A stretch of DNA of 64,000 bases from Whitmania pigra. Taxonomy: Eukaryota > Annelida > Clitellata > Hirudinida > Haemopidae. Made by a program: the position numbers and the translations under genes. Under the pieces are notes generated by a model, which did no database searches, had not been told where the DNA came from, and saw only the letters and a list, made by a program, of their open reading frames with translations. The stretch covers positions 578,501-642,500 of the forward strand of contig JAJTWR010000365.1 of the NCBI GenBank assembly GCA_021613335.1, read 5' to 3'. Of the stretch, positions 28,257 to 42,510 are shown one piece after another (the stretch's first letter is position 1; each line of letters opens with the position of its first letter).

Positions 28257-29895
28257 ATGATTCTAGTTAGAAAATCATGTCCAAACTGTAAGTTCAGTTG
28301 TTACCACAAATCAAATTGTTAATGATTGATCAAACTATTTTGGACATTCATTTATTTGAAATGTCCTGAAGAAACAATTCAGTACTTATAAAATGTCTCT
28401 TTTGCAGACCCTTATGAACCTGAGCTGCAGATGATAGATAGGTTGCAAGTAGTGAAAAATATCAAAGATGGAACGTTGTGTTGCAGCCTGTCAAGCACAA
28501 GATGGTAGACTTCGATTGTGAATTTAAATATTACTTATTATAAACTGTCACAATTGTCTTATAAAACAATAGCTGTCTAAATATTATAACTTCATAACTT
28601 TACAATAATGTCAATAAACTGTCACAATTGTCTTATAAAACAATAGCTGTCTAAATATTATAACTTCATAACTTTACAATATTGAGTTGCCAAAAAAGCA
28701 ATTAGCAACATAATAATTAGTCGAGTAGTATTAGTTGCACGAGCAAAAATGACTAATATTCCAAAGAGTATGTTCAAATGATCTAGGTTGTTTTACGTGA
28801 AGGTAACTGATGTCAATGCCTTTTCAGCTCCCAGGCGAAGGAGGCTGACGAATTAAGAAAGGAAGTGGCAAACCTGAAGGACATAGTTTGTGCTACTTAT
28901 TATTTAAAAAAAATCCATTTTGTTAATAGTGAGCACTGAAGTATTAATTTCAAGCATTAGTTGACATTGGGCACAATGTCTGTTGTGCCTGATCGGTTCA
29001 ACAATGACAACAAAAATCACACCAACTCTGCCTGGAGTTTTGTATTTTGTTTGGCTTATAGACATAAGACAAGATATAAATTATTGAGACAGTTTTAAAG
29101 TCTGTTATTGGTGATTTATTATTATTGTAAAATATAAACCTCCTTCTCAACAGATCGACCAGTACAAATTTGCTTCGGAAAGTTTCGAACGAAGGGTGCT
29201 CGACTTGCAACAGGACCTTCGCAAAAAGGACGAAGAGCTTAACATCCTCAAGGAGAAACTCAAAAAAAGTAATTTGGCTTTTATTCTTGGTCCCAAAACC
29301 ATAGCGATTGGTTGGTATTTATGCAGAGCTAAAGTTTCTGTTGGTGTCACATGCTCTCCAGTTTGCTAGATGATAATGTTTAGTCACTCGATAGGTTTTC
29401 CCCTGAAACTAGCAGATTCTGACAGCAGAGAGGTTGGTTTTCAAGTTCTGCAGGGTTTGACTTGACAAGGTTTAGCATTAGAATTTAAGGACTTCATGAA
29501 TCAGTCTCTAAAATGTTTTAATGTCTTTGATGATATGCCACATTTTTTTTATCTGCAAGACTAATTGGTTGTTGGTTATTGTTTGTAAAATAGTCAAGTG
29601 TTTGCTATTAATTATTGTTAATTGAACATTTTCGTTTGGAAATTTACATTACTTGGATGTTTTTGTATAATAGCTATAATTATGCTACTCGCTGCCGTTG
29701 TTGTAATTAGTATTTTAGTAAAAATGTTCATATTGTATAATAACAAAAAAGTGATAAATAACGAAGATTTTGTCCAATAATCATGAAAAACGCACATTAT
29801 TTTTATTGAATTAAAATTTAATTTTGGTTAACTAGATGTTATAATCAGAAGTCTAACATTAGTGTCTTTAATTTTCAGAATTGGAATTATTGTAA
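28257..29895 (+). CDS. Short coiled-coil protein, unknown family
   Basis: Five exons close in phase: 28257-28287, 28408-28504, 28828-28885, 29154-29268, 29879-29895, giving 105 residues. Start context is ATAATATGATT. The N-terminal third (MILVRKSCPNYPYEPELQ, then DRLQVVKNIKDGTLCC) is compact. From about residue 48 the protein is a heptad-like coiled coil (EADELRKEVANLKDIIDQY, VLDLQQDLRKKDEELNILKE) ending KLKKKLELL. All introns have GT-AG ends. I do not recognise the family; a small centrosomal or adaptor coiled coil would fit, but this is inference. The stop codon lies 93 bp before the ATG of the RRM gene on the same strand. The last exon has only 17 coding bases, so the C-terminus is the least certain part. 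Confidence 0.65.
28541..28680. repeat. Tandem duplication of a 66-bp intron segment
   Basis: TAAACTGTCACAATTGTCTT and the following bases at 28541-28606 recur essentially unchanged at 28615-28680 (unit offset 74 bp). The near-identity points to a recent duplication within intron 2 of the coiled-coil gene, or an assembly artefact. Confidence 0.95.
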
Positions 29896-29988
29896 TTGGC
29901 ATTTAAAAAGTACTGAATTAAAATCAAGAAATAGGTTAATTAATTAAATACATTATCTAATAGATTTAATGACGTAAAACTTAGTTTA

Positions 29989-31952
29989 ATGATGTTGAAG
30001 ACAACACCAGAATCCCGCATACTTCAACTGAACGACGAGCCACTGACCATGAGGAAGTTGTTTGTTGGGGGTCTTCCACAGGGGGCTACGGAGAGGGACC
30101 TTCTACACCACTTCTCGCAATATGGCTTTGTGGTGGACACAATGGTCATGAAAGATGCCATCACGCACAAGTTATTATTCATGATTTAATTTTTAGTAAT
30201 TTTTTTTTTTAATGATTTAACTTGTAATATATTTTTACTTTACTTTTGATTTTTTTATCATTCTTGATCATTTTGTTAATAAGGGATGGTTACATTGGAA
30301 CATTTTTGAGTAACATTGGCATAAAAGCATGAACTGCGACTAGCGAGTCACCAGCCCTATCGACTTTGTTGCCCCTAAATATGGTTTAAACCCCCAACTC
30401 AATAACCATTGGCTGGTTATTGAATTTAAATCATTTTTAACTGATTATTGCATTTAGATCTCGAGGGTTTGGCTTCGTAATTTTTGCGGAGGCTGCAATG
30501 GCAGACGCAGCTCAGTCTGCAAGACCACACAAGATTCTCAACAAAGAAGTTGAAACCAAACGAGCCATTCCAAAATCTGTTTGTACCTTTCGTTCGTAAT
30601 TATTTAAAATATATACTTTTTTGATTAAATTAATTTTTTAAATCAATCTCAATCAAGCAAGCTTTTGATTTACAATGCAGTTTTTGGTATAAGCCTGATT
30701 TAAAATGTTTAAATATTTACAGCTTTATAATTTAAAGATGCACTTTTTATTAATTTTCAATTTGTTATTATTATTATTATTATTAATATAATTATTACTG
30801 TTATTATTCAATTCTCTTCAGCACATCACTGAAACTGCCCAAGTAGCTACAAAGTCTCTTATCCAGACTAACAGGGTTTTCGTTGGCGGACTGAGATCAA
30901 CCACGACCAATGACATACTCAAGAGATATTTTGAGATGTTTGGACATGTGGAGACCGTCAACGTCATGGAAGACAGCAGAAGCGGTAGGAGTCGTGGGTT
31001 TGCCTATGTCACGTTTGCAGAAGCAGACGTCGCTGAAAAAGTCGCTCGTGAGTTGTTTTTTATGAATTCAAATTGTGTTTGGAGATTGGTCATTCAATCT
31101 GTTTCTCTGAACCAATTGACATATTATTTGTGGTTTAATTTGATTATGTTTTTAATATTAGCATTTTCTTCAACTATTTATCATTAATTAATAATAATAA
31201 CTAATATGTCAAATTATTGGATGGTTTTGTTTTGGCTGAAAAAATTTTTTGAAGGCCCACATTACAATGTTTTCGATATTTTTCCAAGCTTTATATTATC
31301 GATTATTAAATTTTATTTGATTAATTTTTTTTCTGATATCAACCTACAGTTCAAAAGATCCACATGATTGACAAGAGGCGATGCGAAGTGAAGCCCGCCT
31401 TCTCAAAGGTATTCAAACCCACTGACGACCCCTACAACAACAAGCCACCATCAGAGGGAGCACCCAGGGATTATTCCCATGTCCCTGAGATGTATGGGGG
31501 ATATTATTCTGGTCATCATTATGATGCATACTCCTATTCCAATTACAAATCCAAAGGTCTTGGAACATACAACCCCATGCTCCCCGCTGATACTTCTGGA
31601 TATATGACACCACCTTCTGTTTGTGGGCAAGGTGAGGAGTTGGCTTGAAATGGTTGGTCTGCCTGGTGGGCAGAAAAAAAAATTGGACAATGAAATTTTG
31701 AATCATTCGAGTGGATTATGATAAGAGGACTTGAATTGAAAATTGAGATTAAAATGTCTTCCTTGAATGTGAAATTTCTTTGCATTAAGGAAGTGCAAGC
31801 ATTCACTAGCATTTCTTAAAATGTTTGCAGCAAATCAAGCCGTTCAGGCATCGAGCAGCGCAACAGAAGACAGACCAACAACATCGAGCATCTGTGACAA
31901 AAACAATAGCAATAGCTTCAGACGGGCACTCACCAGGATGATGGGTTCTTAA
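29989..31952 (+). CDS. Two-RRM RNA-binding protein, hnRNP A/B or Musashi-like
   Basis: Five exons in phase: 29989-30170, 30458-30578, 30822-31047, 31350-31631, 31831-31952, giving 310 residues. RRM1 (about 20-95) has RNP2 KLFVGGL and RNP1 [11 protein letters not shown]2 (about 115-190) has RNP2 RVFVGGL and RNP1 RGFAYVTF; the aromatic RNA-stacking positions are kept in both. The C-terminal region is Tyr/Gly/Ser-rich ([18 protein letters not shown]), a prion-like tail seen in hnRNP A/B and DAZAP1 relatives. Such proteins bind mRNA to control splicing, transport or translation. I cannot separate hnRNP A/B, DAZAP1 and Musashi by eye. An acceptor-like CTTAG sits just before the ATG, so a non-coding first exon (or trans-splice site) is possible. 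Poly(A) signals lie near 32104 and 32137. Confidence 0.9.
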
Positions 31953-33048
31953 AGTGGGTAACTACTTTCACTCATAATGGTGAGCAAAAGCTGTCAACAG
32001 TTCGTCACCCATCATGGCATTATTAACTATTGATCTTGAATAATTTGCCATAATTATTTTTGAAATGCAAATCAGTAACCTCTTACTCATCTATAATAAA
32101 AAGTGAATAAAGTAATGACATAGGAGTCTCCTGTACAATAAACCTGTTTTTAGCACATATTTTGGAGGAAATTAAATTTCCTTGATTTTGTAACTTTAAA
32201 ACCAACTAAGCTAAGTTTATATTATAACACATTCATAATATTTATAACATGTAGGAAGACATTTACTGTTGAACATTGATTGACAAAGAATATATATTTT
32301 TAGAACTCATAAAGGTTACTCTGGCCTCAGGAATTTGAGTAAGAGGCCGAGAACCTTTCGAATATCAAGAAGCCTATGGTGTACACCAATTTCTTGGAAA
32401 AAACACTTCATTTTTATCGCTCAACAGTTTTGTATCTTACTGTTTTATAATAAACCGATTACCATTTCGTTTTGTCAAGATGTATAACAGTTGGGATTAC
32501 TGAAGAAGCTTAGGTATTAGTTGTGAGTGAAGGAGGTAAAACCGTGCATCTCATTAAAATGTGTGCGTCCGTCTCGAACGGTTTTACCAGTGAAGGACAT
32601 AAAGTGCGATATTTTTTGGAGAGTATGTTTGTAAAAAACTTGAAAGTCATTTTCTCAATTGTTGGTCTGGTTTCGGCTTTCCCATGCAGTTATAGGAATG
32701 GCGTCCCTTTAGCTATTTGTCTGTTTTTTGCCACCTAAAAGAATCTTTGTTAGAAATTGCTTTCTTTACTATTACAGCTATTGACTGCGAATTAGTTTTG
32801 AATAATTCTGAACATCAGCCAATCCTGGAGACTCTTAGTGAACCATCTTTAAAAGCTCTGTCATCTGATATCATATTTAGCCATAATTTTAAAAATAAAA
32901 TATACTGCAAATTTTTTCGTTTTATTTAGTATGTAATTTAAAAAATTATGAAGAAAGCGCTAAGCATAACGCTAAAAGTAAAATTTGATCGAGTTGTCAG
33001 GAAATTTGAAACGGCGTCATTGTCATTAACTACACAGGTCGGACTATC
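31953..33048. other. Spacer between RRM gene and CEP43
   Basis: 3'UTR sequence to about 32150, then AT-rich DNA. An 11-bp perfect inverted repeat (GGTAAAACCGT at 32533, ACGGTTTTACC at 32578) could form a hairpin. ORFs at 32523-32929 have no family signature and no splice logic, and I do not call them. Confidence 0.45.
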
Positions 33049-36000
33049 ATGTCAGTCACAGAAGATGATGTAGAACTGCGTGATTTAGTTGTACAGACTT
33101 TAGAGAGTAATGGAATTTTGGGAAAAATCAAGGTATGTTGAAGAAATCGCTTGTTGTCGCAGCGATCGCTGTCGTACTTATTTTTTTAAATTATTAATAG
33201 TTAGTATTAATTGGTTACATTTGTTTCTGATTGTTTTAGATGTATTTAGTTTGCGGCTTCTTTGAAAAAGCCCATTGACGTTTAATAATGTACTTTGCTA
33301 TAACATAAACTTGTATCAACTTGAATTGTACTGCAGGCTCAACTGAGGGCTAGTGTCTTCCTGACTCTAGATGAAGAAGAAAAGGTTTTTGTTTTGTAAC
33401 TTAAATTATTCCAATATACATTTTAGTGGATATTACAACCTAATCTTTAGCAAGGATATCTTTTAACCTGAGTTTATAATGTAATTTGTATTCAGAAAAA
33501 TCCTTTGGAAAATGAGAGATTGAATTCATTTTGTGAGACTACAGAAGGTTTGATTAATTTAGTCATTTATATCACAACGTAAATAGAATTCAAGTTTAAC
33601 TTTAAAATTTATATTATTATTAAGAAGTTATTGTGGTAGTCGATTAGAGCTAAATAATGGGGAAATTATTCACTTGTTTTGATTTTTAATGTCAATGTTG
33701 TCTGTTTCCAGGGCTCCAAGTGGTCTCACTGTTCAAGGAATTTCTCAAGTTTTACAACCTCGAATACACACTTTCAGTATTCGAACCTGAAACGAATGTA
33801 ATTTGTTATATTTTGTTTCACATTTTAGTTCATAAATTTAAATAAGATATTGCTAGGTTTTCATCTAGAATATTATCAAACTGTCATTTAACTTATCACG
33901 TAAAATATTTGAGCACACTAACATAAAATTGTATCTTCCTTCTAAACCCAAAGGTGTTGGACAATCAAAGCAGAGAGAGTTTGGCCAGAGAACTGAACAT
34001 AATTGACAAGGGTGAGGTGAGCAGACGACCTCTCATTTGTGAGGTTTTGAGGAGGGGAACGAAACAAAGACCACATTTCGAGAAGGAGGATCAATTTGAC
34101 CTGGTGAGGAATAATTGGTTTTATTCCTTAGGTACTATTACATTAGGGCTAATTATTTATTCGCATCGTTACTTACCACTGATGCCATTGATTATGATGT
34201 TGATGTAATTGTTGTTATTCTTGTCACTTGTTAAAAAAAAAAATATAAACTGAGTCTAATTAATATGATCTGAAAGTAGTTGTAACAATAATCATCTTAT
34301 CAACCTTTTTATAACATTTATTAACTCACTCATTATTTGTTAATTATTATCACTAATTTTTAATAAAATTCATTTTGGTCACACTAACACAGAATTCACT
34401 GAATCTAATGAGAATGCATTATAATTATTGAAAGTGTGGTTGTTAAGTTTTCTGATAATTTATGTTAACGAGTGCTAATTTATTAATCATTTAACATGTT
34501 TAACACGAATAGGATAAGTTGTTATCTGAAAAAGCACAGAAGAGATTGGCTACGGACTTTGATCCCTCTTCATCCAATGGGAATGAAGGATTCTCGAACG
34601 GAGAAAACATTAGAAGGTGGTCATCTTGTAATACCTTACAAAACTTGTAATAATCCTAATTAATAACATATCAAGTAATTAGGTAATGCTGACTACATTT
34701 GTTAGTTTTTATTATTGATTAATCGTAATAAGTACTATTGCCTTAATATGCTGATAATAACTATATTTACAATATGTTATATGTATTGTCAATTAATATT
34801 CATAAGGAAGTTATTTACATTGTTTATGAATAAATAATGAGTAAATAATTAACATAATCCTGTAAAGGAAAAATTCAGAGGAGGAAGGTAGCAGCATATC
34901 TTCAATCAAGATTCCATCATTTGGTGAGTCATGAATTGTCATTATTCACTTGATGATAACTTATAATTATGCAGTCCTAATTAATTACATATTTTGATAT
35001 CATGATGCATAATTAATTAATGTTTAGAGATTAATGTTCAGTTGGTGACATGTCTCATTTATCTATCAGGTTCGACCAAGCCACTCAGATGGGATAAAAG
35101 AGGTTTCAACATTCAATTATTGCAGTATGCATTTCAATAATAACACTAACATATTAATAATATTAAGTAACCAAGAAACAAGACATGCTCTCTCGATATA
35201 ACCTAATATATTATTGTTTAACAAATTTAGTGTTGCTCTTATGTTTAATTGTCACTTCATTTAATTGTGACAATCAGCCATATGCGTAGCTTCAGAGGTA
35301 CTTTGTAGCCACTTTTAGCTCGTGGCAGTGCAGGCTGGGGTTTGAATACGATACATTACGACCATTTCCGCCACATCGATATGAATCAACAATGAAACGT
35401 ATTCACTCTGTGGATGTAACTGTGCATTATAACAAAATCAGTAAATTGTAAAAATCAATTACATATTGTAATCAATTGAATGAATGTGATATTATTAGTA
35501 CAAAGATGAATTTATTTATTTATTCTTGCAAAGTATCAAGATCTGACAGCAACAAAAGTGCTGATCCCGAGAGCATTAAGTGAGTTCTTGATGAGACCTG
35601 ACTCTGTTGATAACTAAATGTTATCCAGCCTCTTAATATAAAGCATGAACTGTCAATCAAATTAATTTTTCTATTAGAAGCAATAAGAGCATCGTGACAC
35701 GCAAACAAAAGAGTTTAAAGTCGCCGAGGAGTGCAGACGACGATGAGTACGATGACGACATCGAAGAGGACATCGACCAGGAAGAATCCTCGACCAATAG
35801 GAGTGACAGCATTCTCAAGGTAGTCCAATCAACTTTATCTGATTTGAACTCGGCCTTCTCATTAGCTTGATTGGCTTGTAACTTCATTTATATAGCGCCA
35901 TATGCATAGCGTCAGAGGCGCTTCTTGTAACCATTTATATAGCGCTCCTTCCCAAGGGCGCTGGCGGCAGTGCAGGCTGGGTTTCGAACACGACACATTA

Positions 36001-36305
36001 CGACTGTTGCCGTTACCGCCGTATGCAGGCACGTAACCCATTCGGCTAACCTGCACGCCAAAACTTAGGCTTATGGCTTGTAGATCTATTGTGTAATCTT
36101 CACTAATTAAATCAAATCCTAGCCTTCTCATTGGCTATGATATGTTTATAAATTTAATGTGACCTGTTCGTAATTAATCAATCACGAATAATAATTAATA
36201 ACTTTTGGCTTCATCTAGGATGAAGAGATGACTTCTGACAGGACGATATCTCCGGACAATCAAAGCACTGCCTGTGATTACATTGAAGAAGTGCTGAAGA
36301 CATGA
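33049..36305 (+). CDS. CEP43: Centrosomal protein 43 / FGFR1 oncogene partner homologue
   Basis: Eleven exons in phase: 33049-33132, 33337-33384, 33496-33547, 33712-33797, 33954-34103, 34513-34616, 34868-34923, 35070-35102, 35534-35579, 35678-35819, 36219-36305, giving 295 residues (human about 399). The N-terminus (VELRDLVVQTLESNGILGKI, then AQLRASVFLTLDEEEK) and the LisH-type block (VVSLFKEFLKFYNLEYTLSV, FEPETN) match CEP43/FOP. An acidic patch (DDDEYDDDIEED) and a terminal DYIEEVL also match the family C-terminus. The protein sits at centrosomes and ciliary basal bodies, dimerises through LisH and is needed to anchor microtubules and start cilia. The middle is shorter than in vertebrates. 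Two SINE copies lie in introns 8 and 10. Confidence 0.93.
35275..35405 (-). mobile_element. tRNA-derived SINE copy 2
   Basis: A minus-strand copy in CEP43 intron 8. The decayed B-box region (GGGGTTTGAATACGATACATTACGAC on the plus strand, 35337-35362) and the tail with GCGTAGCTTCAGAGG are recognisable against copy 3, but the head with the A-box is truncated or decayed. Confidence 0.7.
35877..36060 (-). mobile_element. tRNA-derived SINE copy 3 (best preserved)
   Basis: Read on the minus strand it begins GGCGTGCAGGTTAGCCGAAT, which contains the A-box, followed by a B-box (GTGTTCGAAACCC). The tail carries two spaced copies of GCGCTATATAAATG, one at the very end. It lies in CEP43 intron 10. The two boxes at tRNA-like spacing show a Pol III origin. 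The tail motif occurs alone elsewhere in the window (6243, 37600, 59690), which suggests a family with many fragments. Confidence 0.85.
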
Positions 36306-37406
36306 ATATTAAAGTTACATCATTATCGCTTTACTTTAACCCATTATCATCATCTAAATCATCAACTTTACACTGCCATCATCATTTCACTATCATCGTT
36401 ATCCTTACTTGTCCTGTTTTACTGATTGTACTTTTAATATTTGTCATCCTGGCAGCTGCTGGGATCAGAGTTTCGTGCGGAATAAAATGAAGTTTAGAAC
36501 TGTGTAACTTGGTTTCACTTCAGAAGTGTTTTAATCCTTATATTTAGAGTTTGCAACTAGTTGACGCTGTAACAATATCTAATGGGTTAGTGATAATATT
36601 ATAACAATTTTCAGGTTTATTTACGCAATAAAATAAGGGGGGACAGACTATTTACTTAGTTATTCGCTTTGTCGAATATTTGCTTACAAGTAACCATTTA
36701 AAGTCATCAATAGCAACTCGATTACAACAACGAAGGATATAAAAAATCATCATTGTACTGCTTGTATTTATTGTGAATTATGTAGAATCGCCTTCAAATG
36801 CCCACACGAAGCGTTCATGTCAATCGTTCCAAATGGAAAGACAAAAATGAGTCAATTGGCTGGGGTGGAGCGACATTAGTTCTGTTTCTCGTCATGGACT
36901 TGATGGAGAGCATTGTAAGGATGCAATCCATAACGCCCTAGAACTAGGGAACCATTTAAGTATGCTTAGATTAAAAATGAAATATTTCTTTTAAAGGATT
37001 TAATTTCGATTTTTACAATTCTGATGTTTTATTTATTTTAATTTGTTCGACATTTATGAGCACAAAATCATTTGCAAATAGAGGATTAACAGGCTGTTGC
37101 AAATTTGTAATACAAGCACTATTCGTAAGTACTATTACGACTATTCGTAAGTACGAAACAAGCTCTTCATTGAAACACATGAAATCCTCATTACAGAAGA
37201 GATCACAAGATAGTCCATGGATGGAAGGAAGGAGGGAAAGAATAAAAAGGAACAACAGAGAGATAATGAGTGGAGAAAGGGTATATAAAGGTGACATCCC
37301 ATTATTTAGAAGCCACCAAAGGATGGACCAAAAACAAAGTGGAGATATTGTTTTCCAAATCCTATAAAGCACTGCGAACGGCTTCAAAAAATCATCGTAG
37401 GTTGTC
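36306..37406. other. Spacer and 5' flank of the SIX gene
   Basis: 3'UTR of CEP43, then unique sequence. No supported exon was found. The long minus-strand ORF at 37013-37603 is the complement of the SIX first exon and its flank. Confidence 0.45.
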
Positions 37407-39536
<2,130 letters not shown>

Positions 39537-40093
39537 TAGATTGTTTGGCTGGTTGATTGACTGGCTAATTGACTGACTGATTGATTGATTGATTGGATGG
39601 TTGGCTGATTAATTGTGGTTAAGATTAATCTCCTGGGAACTTGCCACCCCCTCGGCGACCATGACGATGATGATTGTGAAGATGATGATGATGGTGGTGG
39701 TGGTGATGATGATGATTGTGCAGATGCATAGATGCTGCTCAGAATGAAGTCAAAGAACATTCTGTTAATTACCAATTCATGTTGTTTGCAATCAGTTCCT
39801 TTAATGTGCCGCTACATTGATGTGGACATCATCAAAGAACGATGTCGATTATGATGATGATAGTTGTTGATGATGATGATTACGACGATGATGATAACTT
39901 AATTGATCACCTAAAATGCTGAGGAATGTTTTAAGCTAACGTCTCCAATGTGTCTGCAGTTTAAAAAACTTAAATTAATCAAATTTAAATTAAGGCCAAC
40001 ATCTCCACAAATGCTAGGTTCATCTTGCAATCTTTTTCACTATTAACTCTGCATTCTGAACAATCCATTTCATTTCGTTTCTGAACGTCCTAG

Positions 40094-40522
40094 CACCCCC
40101 TCGCATGTGATGGATCATTCCATGTCAGCCAGCAACAAGGCCGTGGTTTATGCAGACCTTCAGGTTCAGAAAGGGGTGCACGGCATGACAGGCGATTGTC
40201 ACCTGGTAACAGTATATGATGCAATACTTAACAGTGTATGATGCAATACATAACAATAATGATGCAATACTTGAACCAGACTGGTTATTCGAACGGCGGT
40301 TGGTACCTGCCTGGCTTTGAGGAGCACTTTTACCTGACTACCCAGAACGATTTCACAATGCCAACATCATTATCATCGCCGTCGCCATCGTCGTCTTCAT
40401 CTTCAGTACGAGCACTCGGGGTCATGAGTCACCAGAGGTCCGGTGGAAATCCCGCTTCTAAAACCGATACCGGGTCCAGTTTCGATTTGGTAGGCTGCAA
40501 GCAGTTCAGGAGAAGGTTCTGA
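40094..40522 (+). CDS. Likely C-terminal exons of the SIX gene (junction unresolved)
   Basis: Two exons, 40094-40205 and 40280-40522, join in phase (CACCTG|GTAACA ... ACCAG|ACTGG) and end at TGA. The product (SHVMDHSMSASNKAVVYADL ... GYSNGGWYLPGFEEHFYL ... QFRRRF) has no known domain but is composed like SIX C-terminal tails. It follows the SIX homeodomain exon on the same strand with no other start nearby. The entry phase needs two leftover bases, and no donor in exon 3 supplies them. Either a small exon between is missed, a GC donor is used, or these belong to another transcript. Confidence 0.5.
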
Positions 40523-41050
40523 TGCTGAAAGTTCAAGAAAGTTCATCCAGTTCAAGGGACAAAGGTCGCGAAGTGTGACACGATACTTTGACCTTGAAGA
40601 TCGAACGAATTAATTAATTATTAATTTGTTAATTAATTATTAATTTCTGAATAAATTACGAATGTATCGAATATCATCATGACAAGATATTATTATCTGT
40701 TGTTGTTGGATATTTATAAAATAATTTGTTTGTTTTAGTAAGTTAATTTTTTGTACAATTACAATTTAAATCGACATTCTAATATTATTATATTGCAAAA
40801 ACCTAATTACCATTAATTTATTAATATATTCGGCGAGGACAATCCAGTCACTCCTTGGAGGTGATGCTCATTCATGGACTTAAGATGCCACTTATCAGTC
40901 ATGAATTATTCATGAGCCGACATCGTGAACTAAATTATCATTTCTGGGTTCACGAACCACAGGGTTAAAGGTCACCTTGAAATAAAGGGACAACAACTTC
41001 TTATGAGGGGAATACGATCGCCTATCATTCTCAGTTCATGATGCCATTGC

Positions 41051-41083
<33 letters not shown>

Positions 41084-41729
41084 CGACATCATTACCTCAA
41101 TGAAACTAGAATCCGTAAGCAGCTTTCATGCAGCACCAGCATCACCATCATCATTACCACCGCCATCACCATCATTATCAGTATCGCCGTCACGTGCAAC
41201 AAAAATGGAGTCATCAAGGAGTTTGGTGGCGTCCCATTTCGAGTCTCACAAAGCTAATTTCATGCAATCATAATTGTGATTGATCCACTGGTTATAAGAC
41301 GATGACGACGACGAAGACGATGATGATGAACATCATCATCTAAATAATGATAATGATAATAATAATAAATATTATTAATTAATAACTTAATAATAATAAT
41401 AAATTAAAGATTTAGCGATACCTGTACGGCAGCTGACGCTTAAACGCGAATGAACAAATAAATTATATTTTTAAGTGAAATGTCATTTATTTATAATTGT
41501 AAAGTCGTTAATTAATAGAAATATTTATATAATATTTGTTATTAACAGTAAGTAACAATAATATTAATAACAATATAAATAAGAATACGATAATATTATA
41601 ACATTGTAATTTATTAATATTACAATATTATATAATTATAATTTGATTTGAATTAGTAGTTGATTATATCGCCTCATGTTTACAAAAATAACCCAGCTGG
41701 TCCAATCTGTTTCATTTCAAGATGTACCA
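40523..41729. other. Spacer with CAT/GAT trinucleotide tracts
   Basis: SIX 3' flank and AT-rich sequence. A pure (GAT)n run lies at about 41050-41082, with mixed (CAT)/(GAC) tracts at about 41140-41180 and 41300-41345. No supported exon. Confidence 0.5.
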
Positions 41730-41766
41730 GTTGAAACCATCTTCGATAATAATAATAATAATAATA

Positions 41767-41810
<44 letters not shown>

Positions 41811-41847
41811 TAATAATAATAATAAGAATAATAATAATAATAATAAT

Positions 41848-41880
<33 letters not shown>

Positions 41881-41918
41881 AATAATAATAATAATAATAA
41901 TAAATAATAATAATAATA

Positions 41919-41968
<50 letters not shown>

Positions 41969-41970
41969 TA

Positions 41971-42044
<74 letters not shown>

Positions 42045-42045
42045 T
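41730..42045. repeat. Compound microsatellite (TAA)n/(CAA)n
   Basis: More than 300 bp of ATA/TAA units interrupted by TA dinucleotide slips and a run of about 10 CAA units (41850-41880). Homopolymer ORFs on both strands are artefacts. Confidence 0.97.
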
Positions 42046-42510
42046 TTATAACAATAGCAGTAGTAGTTTGAATAATTTGCATAATTCTCATAAGGAGATC
42101 ATCATATGATCCCAGGTTAGAATTCTGGAAGGATTTTTTAAAGACAAAAATGAATTTAAAACTTCCAAACTAATTGACCTAATAATCTCATGCAGCACTC
42201 AAACAGAGCCATCGAGACTAGCGAAGGATTTCATTAAAAAGTTCACCAATTAAGGACCTGCCTTAATCCGCCAGTGTTGCTATAAAAGCAAACTTTTTCA
42301 ATTCGCTTTCATCAGACGTCAGTCAGGAAATTTTCACCGTTTCTCAACTTTGAAAAGGTAAGTTTTTTTTTATGAACATTTAAATTTTAACTTTTAATGA
42401 GCTCAAATTTAGAAGAACTGTATAATATCCTTGAAGAATATAACTCGTATATTTTTTTTCATTTTGATCAAGATTTAAGCGCAAATCCCACAAAAATCCA
42501 TTTTTTTGCA

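Noticed and set aside
36780..36960. Open plus-strand stretch before the SIX gene (RLQMPTRSVHVNRSKWKDKN)
   Set aside because: No start codon or splice sites, and no similarity to known proteins.
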